A stretch of DNA of 55,554 nucleotides from NCBI GenBank assembly GCA_028288365.1, contig JAQBNU010000099.1, positions 1 through 55,554 on the forward strand, written 5' to 3'. The notes under the pieces were generated by a model. It had not been told where the DNA came from and made no database searches. It saw only the letters and a list, made by a program, of their open reading frames with translations. Below, piece by piece: positions 16,301-24,600 of this stretch (position 1 is the first letter of the stretch; each line of letters opens with the position of its first letter). The DNA is from Chitinophagaceae bacterium. Lineage in GTDB: Bacteria; Bacteroidota; Bacteroidia; Cytophagales; Cytophagaceae. A program made the position numbers and the translations under genes.

Positions 16301-17533
16301 ATGATATTAAACTACATCTGGATTGCACTCTTCTTATTGTCCATGGTATTCGGCCTTGGACAATGGATCATCACCGGCGATCAGCAGATTTTTTCTTTGA
16401 TGTTCAAGTCCCTGATGGACATGTCCAAAACAGGTTTTGAAATTGCATTGGGTCTTACTGGTATTCTTACGTTCTGGATGGGCATGATGAGAGTGGGTGA
16501 AGTATCCGGAGCGATTCAAAAAGTAGCGAACCTCATCGATCCCTTTTTTCGCAAGCTCTTTCCTGAAGTTCCCAAAGGTCATCCGGCTATAGGCAGTATG
16601 ATGCTCAATCTTTCCGCCAACATGCTAGGGCTGGGTGATGCGGCTACACCGATGGGGTTGAAAGCCATGAAAGAATTACAGGACATCAATCCCGATAAGG
16701 AAACAGCGAGCAATGCACAGATCATGTTCCTTGTCTTGAATGCCGCAGGATTTACATTGGTTCCCATTACTGTCATCATGTACCGCTTGCAGTTTAAAGC
16801 GGCTAATCCAAGTGATGTGTTCATACCCATTCTCATCACAACATTCTCTGCTGCATTAGCCGGATTGATTGCCGTGAGCATCAAGCAACGCATCAATTTA
16901 TTCAACCGTACCTTGTTCATCGGTTTATTGTCTTTGTGTTTGTTTGTCGCCGGACTCATTTACTTTTTCCTTTCATTGGAAAAAAGTCAGATGCAGGTCT
17001 ACTCCAACTTATTCGCTTCCATTGTAGTCTTTGCGATCATGACATCTTTCATCCTCATGGCGCTTTGGAAAAAGATCAGTGTCTTTGAAGTGTTCATTGA
17101 AGGCGCCAAAGAAGGCTTCAATACAGCCGTTCGCATCATCCCATACCTGGTGGCCATCTTGTGTGTCATCGCTTTGTTCAGAAGCAGCGGAGGATTTGAT
17201 TTTATCATGAACGGAGTCATCGCTTTGTTTAACTATTCCGGTTTACCGACTGACTTTGTTCCGGCGCTACCCACCGCGCTGATGAAGCCACTTAGCGGTT
17301 CAGGTGCGCGCGGTATGATGTTGGAATTGCTCGAGCAACAAGGGCCTGATTCCTTTGCCGGTAGACTGGCCTGTATCTTCCAGGGGTCGGTAGATACAAC
17401 GTTGTATATTGTAGCTGTATACTTCGGTTCCGTGGGTGTAAAGAACAGCCGCTACGCGGTAGGCTGCGGTTTGATTGCCGATTTGGTATCGGTGATCACG
17501 GCGATTACGGTGGCGTATTTGTTCTTTGGATAA
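16301..17533 (+). CDS. Nucleoside-recognition-domain membrane protein, SpmA-SpmB fusion
   Basis: The 410 residues hold many membrane helices (about 1-22, 45-65, 150-170, 190-215, 225-245, 255-275, 300-320, 385-405). They contain two Gate/nucleoside-recognition regions. The N-terminal half resembles SpmA (GMMRVGEVSGAIQKVANLIDPFFRKLFPEVP, then LSANMLGLGDAATPMGLKAM). The C-terminal half resembles SpmB (EGAKEGFNTAVRIIPYLVAIL, then LMKPLSGSGARGMM). In Bacillus these are two separate proteins that help dehydrate the spore core. In non-sporulating Bacteroidota the role is unknown, possibly transport of a small solute. The Gly-Ser-Gly and Gly-Asp motifs of both halves are intact. Confidence 0.9.
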   Translation: MILNYIWIALFLLSMVFGLGQWIITGDQQIFSLMFKSLMDMSKTGFEIALGLTGILTFWMGMMRVGEVSGAIQKVANLIDPFFRKLFPEVPKGHPAIGSMMLNLSANMLGLGDAATPMGLKAMKELQDINPDKETASNAQIMFLVLNAAGFTLVPITVIMYRLQFKAANPSDVFIPILITTFSAALAGLIAVSIKQRINLFNRTLFIGLLSLCLFVAGLIYFFLSLEKSQMQVYSNLFASIVVFAIMTSFILMALWKKISVFEVFIEGAKEGFNTAVRIIPYLVAILCVIALFRSSGGFDFIMNGVIALFNYSGLPTDFVPALPTALMKPLSGSGARGMMLELLEQQGPDSFAGRLACIFQGSVDTTLYIVAVYFGSVGVKNSRYAVGCGLIADLVSVITAITVAYLFFG

Positions 17534-17541
17534 GAAAGAAG

Positions 17542-17569
17542 TGATCAGTGGACAGTTGTCAGTGATCAG
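17542..17569. repeat. Heptamer repeat array, four units
   Basis: Four TnnnCAG units (TGATCAG, TGGACAG, TTGTCAG, then the first again) begin eight bases after the SpmAB stop. The 28 bases are identical to 50647-50674, which lies 33 kb away. Confidence 0.9.
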
Positions 17570-17603
17570 TAAAAATAAGAGTCATAAGATTTAGTTAAAT
17601 GAC

Positions 17604-17638
17604 TGTCTTGCCCCTAAAGGGGATTTAGGGGCAAGACA
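17604..17638. repeat. Palindromic TGTCTTGCCCCTA element, compact copy
   Basis: TGTCTTGCCCCTA at 17604-17616 is perfectly complementary to 17626-17638, with nine bases between. It could act as a terminator-like hairpin after the SpmAB gene. It belongs to the same family as 19763-19901, 33840-33872 and 41665-41823. Confidence 0.85.
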
Positions 17639-17687
17639 ATTTGATAATAAAAGCAACTCATAAATTTAAATCAATAAATCCATCACC

Positions 17688-19739
17688 ATGCTAAAGAAAA
17701 AATTAAGCTGTCTAAGTTTAGTCTTGATTCTTTTAACCACCCTTGCTTCTCAAGCTCAGCTGATTCAGCCTTGCCCCGATGAGCTTGTGCCGCGCTACAA
17801 CAAGGACAAGCGCATGTGGGGATATAGTGATTTATTTGGGATCATGGTTTTGGAACCGATCTATACCAAGGTGAGTCCATTCAAAGGAAGTCTAGCTGTG
17901 GTACAGAAAGGTGACTTATCTGGTGTGATCAATTGCGATGGCATGGTCATTCTTCCTTTGCAATATGAAAAACTCACAGACTTCCGCAACGGAAAAATAT
18001 GGGCAGAGAAAAATGATTTATGGGGATTGCTCGATGAGAAAGGAAGAATTGTATTGGCGAGTCAGTACACAGACATCAATCCCATTCTCAACACAGAATT
18101 GACCTGGGTTTGCAAAGACAAGAAATGGGGATTGGTAGATGAAGTAAAAGGAAAGATCTTATGTCCGCTGCAATACGACATGGTACAAGTGATCTCTGCG
18201 AATGCAACACTTGTGAAGTCAGGTGAATTCTATGGTGTAGCCAATCATGTCAATTGCAATTATTTGTTACCCTTGAACCTACAACACGTGAAGCGTTTGA
18301 CGCAGCACGAATTATTATTCGAGCAAAATAACAAATGGGGAATTTTTCACATCTCCGGTAAGATGGTCAGCGAACCGCAATACGACAGCATTGGTTTGTC
18401 GATGCCGAATTTATTCATCGTCAAAAAACAAAATAAATATGGACTGGTCGATCAGAATGGCTTAGCGAAACTTCCGTTGGAATACGATGGAATAGGAGCG
18501 TTCAATTCAGGGTATGCACCGGTGAATCAAAAAGGATTGTACGGTTATACCACACGTTTTGGGAAAGTCTATATCCCGGTGATGTATGAAGCGGTGACCG
18601 CCTTCAACGGGGGACAGGCAGCAGTGCAGCAAGACGGCAAGTGGGGGATCATTGACATCAAGAACCAGGCGATCGTTCCTTTTGAATTCGATAAGATAGA
18701 AATCAACGATAAGAATACCTTATGGACATTAAGTAAAGGAGGCAAGTTTCAATTGTTTCCTGCCGGTGCGAAACAGTTTACCGATGCACAAGTGTACGAG
18801 AAAGTATTTCCCAACGACAGCACGGCGATTGTGAGAGTCGTGAGAGATGGCTATTATTATTTCTATAACAGTCTGACCAATCATCTGGCTTTCAATACGG
18901 CTTTTGAAGAGGCTGAACCTTTGTACGGTGGCTTCTCTATTGTGAAGCAGTTAAATAAATACGGAGTGATCAACGATCAGGGAGTGGCCGTGGTTCCTGT
19001 GCAGTACGATCAGATCATGGTAGCAGGAGGAAACATTCAACAAAAAGAATGGTTCGTGAAGAAAGATGGTTTGTGGGGATATAGAAATGAAAGCAAGGTC
19101 ATCTGGCCGGAGACTTTCGACTGGATTTATCCAAGCGGCAGTGGTTTATACAAAGTAAAAAAAGAAGGAAAATTTGGTGTAATCAATTACAACATGCAAA
19201 CACTCGGTGAAATCGTTTACGACAACATCAGCATGAAAGTGCCGGAGTGGCCGGCAGTTGTGACGAAGTCAAAGAAACAAGGTTTGTTAGACAGTGACGG
19301 TAAACTGATTGTTCCAACGAAATACGACAGCATTGTCTATTGCGGTGCGGCGCAGTTCAAGGCTTTCAGTGGAAAGGCTCTTTCTTTGATCAAACAAAAT
19401 GCAGAGGTCACCAAAACGAAATGGCAAAATGTGGGTTACTGGAATGAAAGTACCATTGCTTTTGAAGTGAAAGATAAATGGGGATTTGCCAACTCTTCTT
19501 TAGAAGAAATTATTCCTGCTCAATACGATGCCTTAGGCTTCTTCTACAAAGGGCTTGCACCGGCCACGCTCAACGGCAAGACTGGCATTGTCAATAAATC
19601 CGGTAAGTGGGTAGTGCAACCAGATTACAGCAGCTTTACGCAGGATGTATTATCGAAGCAGACCGTGTTGATAAAAGACGGGAAGAAATATGCAGTGAGT
19701 GAGAGAGGGAAAGTGATGTTGGTAGAAAGTGGTAATTAG
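17688..19739 (+). CDS. Exported WG-repeat protein
   Basis: The 683 residues start with a signal peptide (LSLVLILLTTLASQAQ). The mature protein is almost entirely WG repeats, about 14 units of 35-50 residues. Each has a core like KWGLVDEKG or KYGVINDQG followed by a PxQYD-type strand (for example WGYSDLFG near residue 43, WGLLDEKG, WGIIDIKN, WGFANSS, TGIVNKSG). Such repeats form beta-rich solenoids or propellers of uncertain binding role. No lipobox, T9SS domain or enzymatic motif is seen, so it is probably periplasmic. It stands alone between two palindromic repeats. Confidence 0.9.
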   Translation: MLKKKLSCLSLVLILLTTLASQAQLIQPCPDELVPRYNKDKRMWGYSDLFGIMVLEPIYTKVSPFKGSLAVVQKGDLSGVINCDGMVILPLQYEKLTDFRNGKIWAEKNDLWGLLDEKGRIVLASQYTDINPILNTELTWVCKDKKWGLVDEVKGKILCPLQYDMVQVISANATLVKSGEFYGVANHVNCNYLLPLNLQHVKRLTQHELLFEQNNKWGIFHISGKMVSEPQYDSIGLSMPNLFIVKKQNKYGLVDQNGLAKLPLEYDGIGAFNSGYAPVNQKGLYGYTTRFGKVYIPVMYEAVTAFNGGQAAVQQDGKWGIIDIKNQAIVPFEFDKIEINDKNTLWTLSKGGKFQLFPAGAKQFTDAQVYEKVFPNDSTAIVRVVRDGYYYFYNSLTNHLAFNTAFEEAEPLYGGFSIVKQLNKYGVINDQGVAVVPVQYDQIMVAGGNIQQKEWFVKKDGLWGYRNESKVIWPETFDWIYPSGSGLYKVKKEGKFGVINYNMQTLGEIVYDNISMKVPEWPAVVTKSKKQGLLDSDGKLIVPTKYDSIVYCGAAQFKAFSGKALSLIKQNAEVTKTKWQNVGYWNESTIAFEVKDKWGFANSSLEEIIPAQYDALGFFYKGLAPATLNGKTGIVNKSGKWVVQPDYSSFTQDVLSKQTVLIKDGKKYAVSERGKVMLVESGN

Positions 19740-19762
19740 TAAGTTCTTCATTTTATAAATAT

Positions 19763-19901
19763 CTGTCTTGCCCCTAAATCCCCTGAAGGGGACTTTCCTT
19801 CGAGAATGTATATAGTAAAAGCATAAACAGAGATGTTGTAATTATTGAAATTAAAATTGTTCATGCGCAAGTCCCCTTCAGGGGATTTAGGGGCAAGACA
19901 G
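19763..19901. repeat. Inverted pair of the 33-bp palindromic element
   Basis: The 33 bases at 19763-19795 are the exact reverse complement of 19869-19901. Each copy contains CCCCTAAATCCCCTGAAGGG or its complement and is itself partly palindromic. The 73-base spacer has no ORF. The pair lies between the WG-repeat gene and the cyclophilin promoter. Confidence 0.9.
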
Positions 19902-19919
19902 TTTGTTCATTTCTCCTCC

Positions 19920-19951
19920 TTTGAATTAACCAGATATATACCTTAAATTTG
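19920..19951 (+). promoter_or_regulatory. Bacteroidota-type promoter of the cyclophilin gene
   Basis: TTTG at 19920-19923 is 20 bases upstream of TAAATTTG at 19944-19951, matching the TTTG/TAnnTTTG consensus of Bacteroidota sigma-A. The -7 element ends five bases before ATG 19957, so the transcript would be leaderless or nearly so. Confidence 0.55.
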
Positions 19952-19956
19952 ATCCC

Positions 19957-20394
19957 ATGAAAACAGCAGAAATACACACGGCTAAAGGCGTGATGAAAGT
20001 GGAGTTCTACGAAAAAGATGCTCCGAAGACAGTGGAAAACTTTGTAACGCTTGCTAAGAAAGGTTTCTATGATGGATTGACATTTCACCGTGTTCTTCCT
20101 GACTTCGTGATCCAAGGCGGCTGTCCGAACGGCACAGGCGGCGGTGGACCGGGATATAAAATCGATTGTGAATTGAAAGGCGATAACCAATACCATGACC
20201 GTGGTGTATTGTCTATGGCACATGCGGGAAGAAACACAGGCGGTTCGCAATTCTTCATCTGCCACAGCAGAAACAATACGTCACACCTGGACAGAAACCA
20301 TACTTGTTTCGGTAAAGTTGTTGAGGGATTGGATGTCATCGATCAAATCAAACCCAACGATAAGATCATTAAAATTGTTGTAAGCGAATCATAA
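19957..20394 (+). CDS. Peptidyl-prolyl cis-trans isomerase, cyclophilin type
   Basis: This 145-residue cyclophilin domain lacks a signal peptide, so it is cytoplasmic. Active-site segments are clear: FHRVLPDFVIQGG (the catalytic Arg), GVLSMAHAGRNTGGSQFFI (Gln-Phe-Phe), and HLDRNHTCFGKVVEGLDVID. It speeds prolyl bond isomerisation during protein folding. Its length is that of the short bacterial PpiB class. It is flanked upstream by an inverted repeat pair and a leaderless-type promoter, and downstream by a strong terminator. It therefore appears to be a single-gene transcript. Confidence 0.95.
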   Translation: MKTAEIHTAKGVMKVEFYEKDAPKTVENFVTLAKKGFYDGLTFHRVLPDFVIQGGCPNGTGGGGPGYKIDCELKGDNQYHDRGVLSMAHAGRNTGGSQFFICHSRNNTSHLDRNHTCFGKVVEGLDVIDQIKPNDKIIKIVVSES

Positions 20395-20420
20395 TCGGCT
20401 AGAGATTATTCTTATTAAAA

Positions 20421-20451
20421 AATCCTGTCGCAACACACGACAGGATTTTTT
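20421..20451 (+). terminator. Rho-independent terminator of the cyclophilin gene
   Basis: A 10-bp perfect stem (20421-20430 with 20438-20447) with loop CAACACA is preceded by an A-run and followed by T residues. Confidence 0.9.
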
Positions 20452-20503
20452 AATGTACTTATTCTTTGAATGGTACACAGCGTGCATTCGAGGTAGGAGA
20501 GTG

Positions 20504-20535
20504 CTTGTGACTGATATCGTATTGCCTTAACTTTG
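20504..20535 (+). promoter_or_regulatory. Bacteroidota-type promoter of the LRR cargo gene
   Basis: TTG at 20505-20507 and TAACTTTG at 20528-20535 are 20 bases apart, fitting the TTTG/TAnnTTTG pattern. The start codon follows 19 bases later at 20555. Confidence 0.55.
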
Positions 20536-20554
20536 TTCTTTATCAAACCAAACT

Positions 20555-21469
20555 ATGAAAAAGACTTTTACGCTATTGGCCACGTTAACACTGGCCTTCT
20601 TTACTATTGCTTCAACGATTGCTCAGGAAGTATATATTCCCGATGCGAATTTCAGAACGTACTTAAATTCAAATTATCCGAGCTGCATGGACGGCAACAA
20701 TTTGATCACGAACGCTCCAGGATTGGCCTCTGCCACCAGCGTGATTGTAGACAACTCGAACATCACAGATCTAACGGGTATAGAATATTTTACGGCATTG
20801 ACATTCTTAAGCTGCAGCAATAATCAGTTGACAAGCTTGCCTTCTCTGGCTGCTACCAGCATCAATATGATGTATTGCGACCATAATCAATTGACGTCTG
20901 TACCGGCATTACCTGCTACGATCACACGTTTTACATGCAGTAACAATCCCATTGCGAATTTAGGTACCCTGCCGGCAAACCTTCAGTACTTGTATGCCTC
21001 TACTTGTGACCTGGCTTCTTTGCCGACGTTGCCATCAGGCCTGATCTACATCGATTGCAGAGATAACAATATAGCAAGTTTGCCAACGTTGCCTAATACC
21101 TTATGCGATTTGATTGCTTCGGGTAATAGCATCACATGCATACCCAATCTACCGACGGGTTGTACGTTGAGTTCTGATGTTGGTACTACACTCTGTACAG
21201 CGACTGCTATCTCCAATCCTTCATCTGGAGAAGGTTTGAACGTTTACCCAAATCCTTTTGCACAAAGCATGCAATTGCAACTGGCGGATTCTTATACTGG
21301 CACTTATGCGATATCGCTTTATGACATGAGTGGGAGAGTGTGTGAAGTGAGACAAAATGTGAGAGCAGGAGAAAACATAGAAATGGGACTTTCCTTAACT
21401 TCTGGCTTCTATTTTATAGAAGTAAAAGGGGAGATGAAAAAGGAAAGAATCAAAGTAATCAAACAATAG
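20555..21469 (+). CDS. Leucine-rich-repeat-type secreted protein with T9SS type A sorting domain
   Basis: The 304 residues start with a signal peptide (TFTLLATLTLAFFTIASTIAQ). The next part is EVYIPDANFRTYLNSNYP, a start common in Bacteroidota LRR surface proteins. About seven degenerate short leucine-rich units follow (NNQLTSLPSL, HNQLTSVPALP, NNPIANLGTLP, DNNIASLPTLP). The last 75 residues are a T9SS type A domain (VYPNPFAQSMQLQL, ISLYDMSGRV, GFYFIEVKG, ERIKVIKQ). It is predicted to be exported by Sec, then moved across the outer membrane by T9SS and anchored or released. LRR units suggest protein binding. It stands alone between its own promoter and terminator. Confidence 0.9.
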   Translation: MKKTFTLLATLTLAFFTIASTIAQEVYIPDANFRTYLNSNYPSCMDGNNLITNAPGLASATSVIVDNSNITDLTGIEYFTALTFLSCSNNQLTSLPSLAATSINMMYCDHNQLTSVPALPATITRFTCSNNPIANLGTLPANLQYLYASTCDLASLPTLPSGLIYIDCRDNNIASLPTLPNTLCDLIASGNSITCIPNLPTGCTLSSDVGTTLCTATAISNPSSGEGLNVYPNPFAQSMQLQLADSYTGTYAISLYDMSGRVCEVRQNVRAGENIEMGLSLTSGFYFIEVKGEMKKERIKVIKQ

Positions 21470-21495
21470 GAAAAGATAAACTGGCAACAGACGCT

Positions 21496-21530
21496 AAAAA
21501 GCCCTCTTATAACTTTAAGAGGGCTTTTTA
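21496..21530 (+). terminator. Rho-independent terminator after the LRR cargo gene
   Basis: AAAAAGCCCTCTTA (21496-21509) pairs with 21516-21529 around a six-base loop and ends in a T-run. Confidence 0.92.
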
Positions 21531-21532
21531 CG

Positions 21533-21620
21533 TATAGACGCTGTCTGGCAAACCAATAAAAAATTGTTTAATTTTGATCTGGCACATGTTTAAACTTATT
21601 GACTCGAACAGCGTCTATAT
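21533..21620. repeat. 12-bp inverted repeat bounding the adhesin leader region
   Basis: TATAGACGCTGT at 21533-21544 is the exact complement of ACAGCGTCTATA at 21609-21620. Between them lies a TAATTTTG (21569-21576) that fits a -7 element for the adhesin operon, although no matching upstream TTTG is seen. The arms could form a long-range stem or mark a small mobile element. Confidence 0.5.
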
Positions 21621-21669
21621 GACGTGTTTACCGCTAAGAAACATTCCATCCAAAAACTGAAAATCTGAT

Positions 21670-24600
21670 ATGAAAAGAACTACAGGAAAGATTTTTTTAC
21701 GCTTTTTCATTCTAACGACCATCTTCCTTTTATTAGTTACCGCTCATTCGAAGACTTATGCTGCCGTTATCACGGTGACCAGTACAGCAGATACAGGGGC
21801 GGGAACATTAAGAGAAGCGATCACGACGTTAGCTTCCAGTGGTGACATCATTCACTTTTCCGGTTCCATGACAATTACGTTGGCGACTCCGATCGTTATT
21901 AAAGTATCTGGTCTTACCATCGATGCCACCACTGTATCAGGATGGTCACCAAGTGCAAACCAAGTCATGCTATCTGGAGCTGGAACTTCTACCGGTGCAT
22001 TCAGCACCAATGGAAGCATGTATTTATGTGATAATTTAACAATCAAAGGTCTTATCTTCAATGGCTTTACGGGAAGTACTATTATTTTGATGGATGCGGC
22101 GAACTTTACCGTAAAGAATTGCTGGTTCGGTTTATTAGCGAATGGGACATCACCATCTGCTCATACTGGTACTAACATTGTGGTTTCTAAAACCTCCTCT
22201 TACGGAACCATCGGATCAAGTATTCCCTCCGAAAGAAATATATTTAACATCACCTCAGCCTCTGCCGGTGCCTGTATCTTTTTTAGTGCTACAGGTACAT
22301 CTGTTTATCCCAGTCAGTTAATTTATGTTTTGGGTAATTATTTTGGTACGGATTATTCAGGTACCACTGTTCTCGGCATGGGACCAAGTTCAGCGTTCAG
22401 AACTTCAGGGTCCAATGGCAGCGGCTTTAACATAGGAGGTCCCGGAGCAAACGATGGAAACCTGATTGAAGGGTATAGCAGCGGCCATGCCTTTCAAGGG
22501 TCATCACCTGTCCTCAGTGACATCACCATTCAGGGTAATAAAATGGGAACGCTTTCAGGTACCGTCAGTACATCCAGTGCGATTTTGCTATGTCCTGATA
22601 ACGAAAGTATGTTTATCTTAAACAACACGATTCAAAGAAGCGGTACTTATGCCATTGACATGTCTCCTTCCACTTATACCGATCAGGTAGAAGTGCATAA
22701 AAATCAGATGAGCAATAATGCTTCAGGTGGGATCAACAATTCGATTGGTGCTCCTGGTATTTCTTCTGCAACACCTTCTAAAATAATGGGGACGAGCGCT
22801 TCAGCCAATGGAGTCGTAGACATCTATACCTGGGATGGTTTAGGTGCTGTGCAAGGTAGTACATGGCTCGCGTCGGTAACAGCTGATGCATCGGGTAACT
22901 GGTTTTACTACGGAACATTTACCGTAGGACAAAAACTTACGGTGACTTCTACACCAGTTGTCTCTTCGCCTACACCACCCACTTCTAAATTCTCCACTCC
23001 CTTTAACGTCACCACTTGTCCTAGTTCTGTCAGTGCGGGAGCGGATCTTACCACCTGTTCTACCTCACCATCTTTAGGTATCACTGGAAACGGTGTCAGC
23101 ATAACTGGTTCACCGACCTGGTCTATTGTCAGCGGCGGTAGTGGTACTCTAACAAGTAGCAATACTTACGCACCAACTTATAATCTTAGCGCTGGTGAAC
23201 AAGCTAACACAGGTGCTGCCATCACAGTTGTGCTTCAAGTAAGCGCAGCTACCAGTACATGTGCTGCTACTATCAGCGATCAAATGATATTGACCATCAA
23301 TCCTAAACCGGTAGTGAATGCAGGTGGTAATATAACGGTTTGTGCGAACAACGCGAATGTTGCGCTTGCAGGGTCTGTCACCAATGCCGGAGGCGGCAGC
23401 TGGACGGGTGGTGCAGGTACATATAGTCCCAATGCGACTACAGTCAATGCTACGTACACTCCGACTGCCACAGAAAAATCAGCGGGTAGCGTAACGCTGA
23501 CGCTGACTTCCACTGGTAATGGGACCTGTACAGCTATTGCTAGTTCGAAAACCATCACCATTACCCCCGCACCTACAGCCAATGCTGGCACAAGTCAAAC
23601 GATGTGTGCTAGTGGATCAATCAACTTGAACGGCTCTGTAACGGTAGCTACAGGTGGCCAATGGACGACTACTGGATCCATCGGTTCACTTTCCAGTACT
23701 ACTTCGCTTACACCTCTATACATACCAAGCACAGCAGACAAAGCGGCGGGAACAGTAACACTGACTTTAACGACGACAGGCAACGGTACCTGTACCCCGG
23801 TGACGAGTCAAATGACCATTACCATTAATCCTGTACCTATTGTCAATGCAGGTTTAGATCAAACTGCATGCACACCTTCGGCCAACATCACGCTGGCTGG
23901 TTCTGTAACGAACGCCACAGGCGGACAGTGGACGACAACAGGCGGTGGTAGTTTTTCTCCCAATGCTACAACATTAAATGCCACTTATATTCCTACGACA
24001 GCAGAACGCAACGCGACCTCTTCACAAACTATAACCTTCACGTTGACTTCTACCGGTAACGGAACTTGTACTGCTATCACCGATCAAATGGTGTTGACCA
24101 TTAATCCTTCGCCTACAGCCAATGCCGGTTTAGCTCAAACGGTATGTGCCAATGGAGGAAGTGTCAGCGTTAATGGCACGGTAACATCTGCTTCTGGTGG
24201 TACTTGGACGAGTTCAGGAAACGGTTCTTTCGCCAATCCCAATTTATTGAATGCTTCTTATACATTAGGTAGTGTAGACATTGCGAACGGTACAGTAGCG
24301 CTTACCCTGACATCTACTGGAAACGGAAGTTGTAGCGCAGCCATTAGTCAAAAAGTATTGACGATTACCCCGGCTCCTTTGGTCAATGCAGGTCCTGATC
24401 AATCGGCATGTGTGCCGGTAAGTAGCGTGACGCTGGCTGGTACGGTAACTAATGCAGGCGGTGGACAGTGGACGACAACAGGAGGAGGAAGTTTCTCTCC
24501 GAGTGGAACCACATTGAATGCTTCTTATATACCAACTACTGCTGAAAGCAACACCACATCGGCGTTGACGCTTACGTTCACGTTGGTCTCTACAGCCAAT

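Noticed and set aside
23280..23591. Minus-strand ORFs inside the adhesin repeats
   Set aside because: Val/Pro/Ala-rich reverse translation of the Ig-like repeats; repeated in step with the repeats, so a composition effect.
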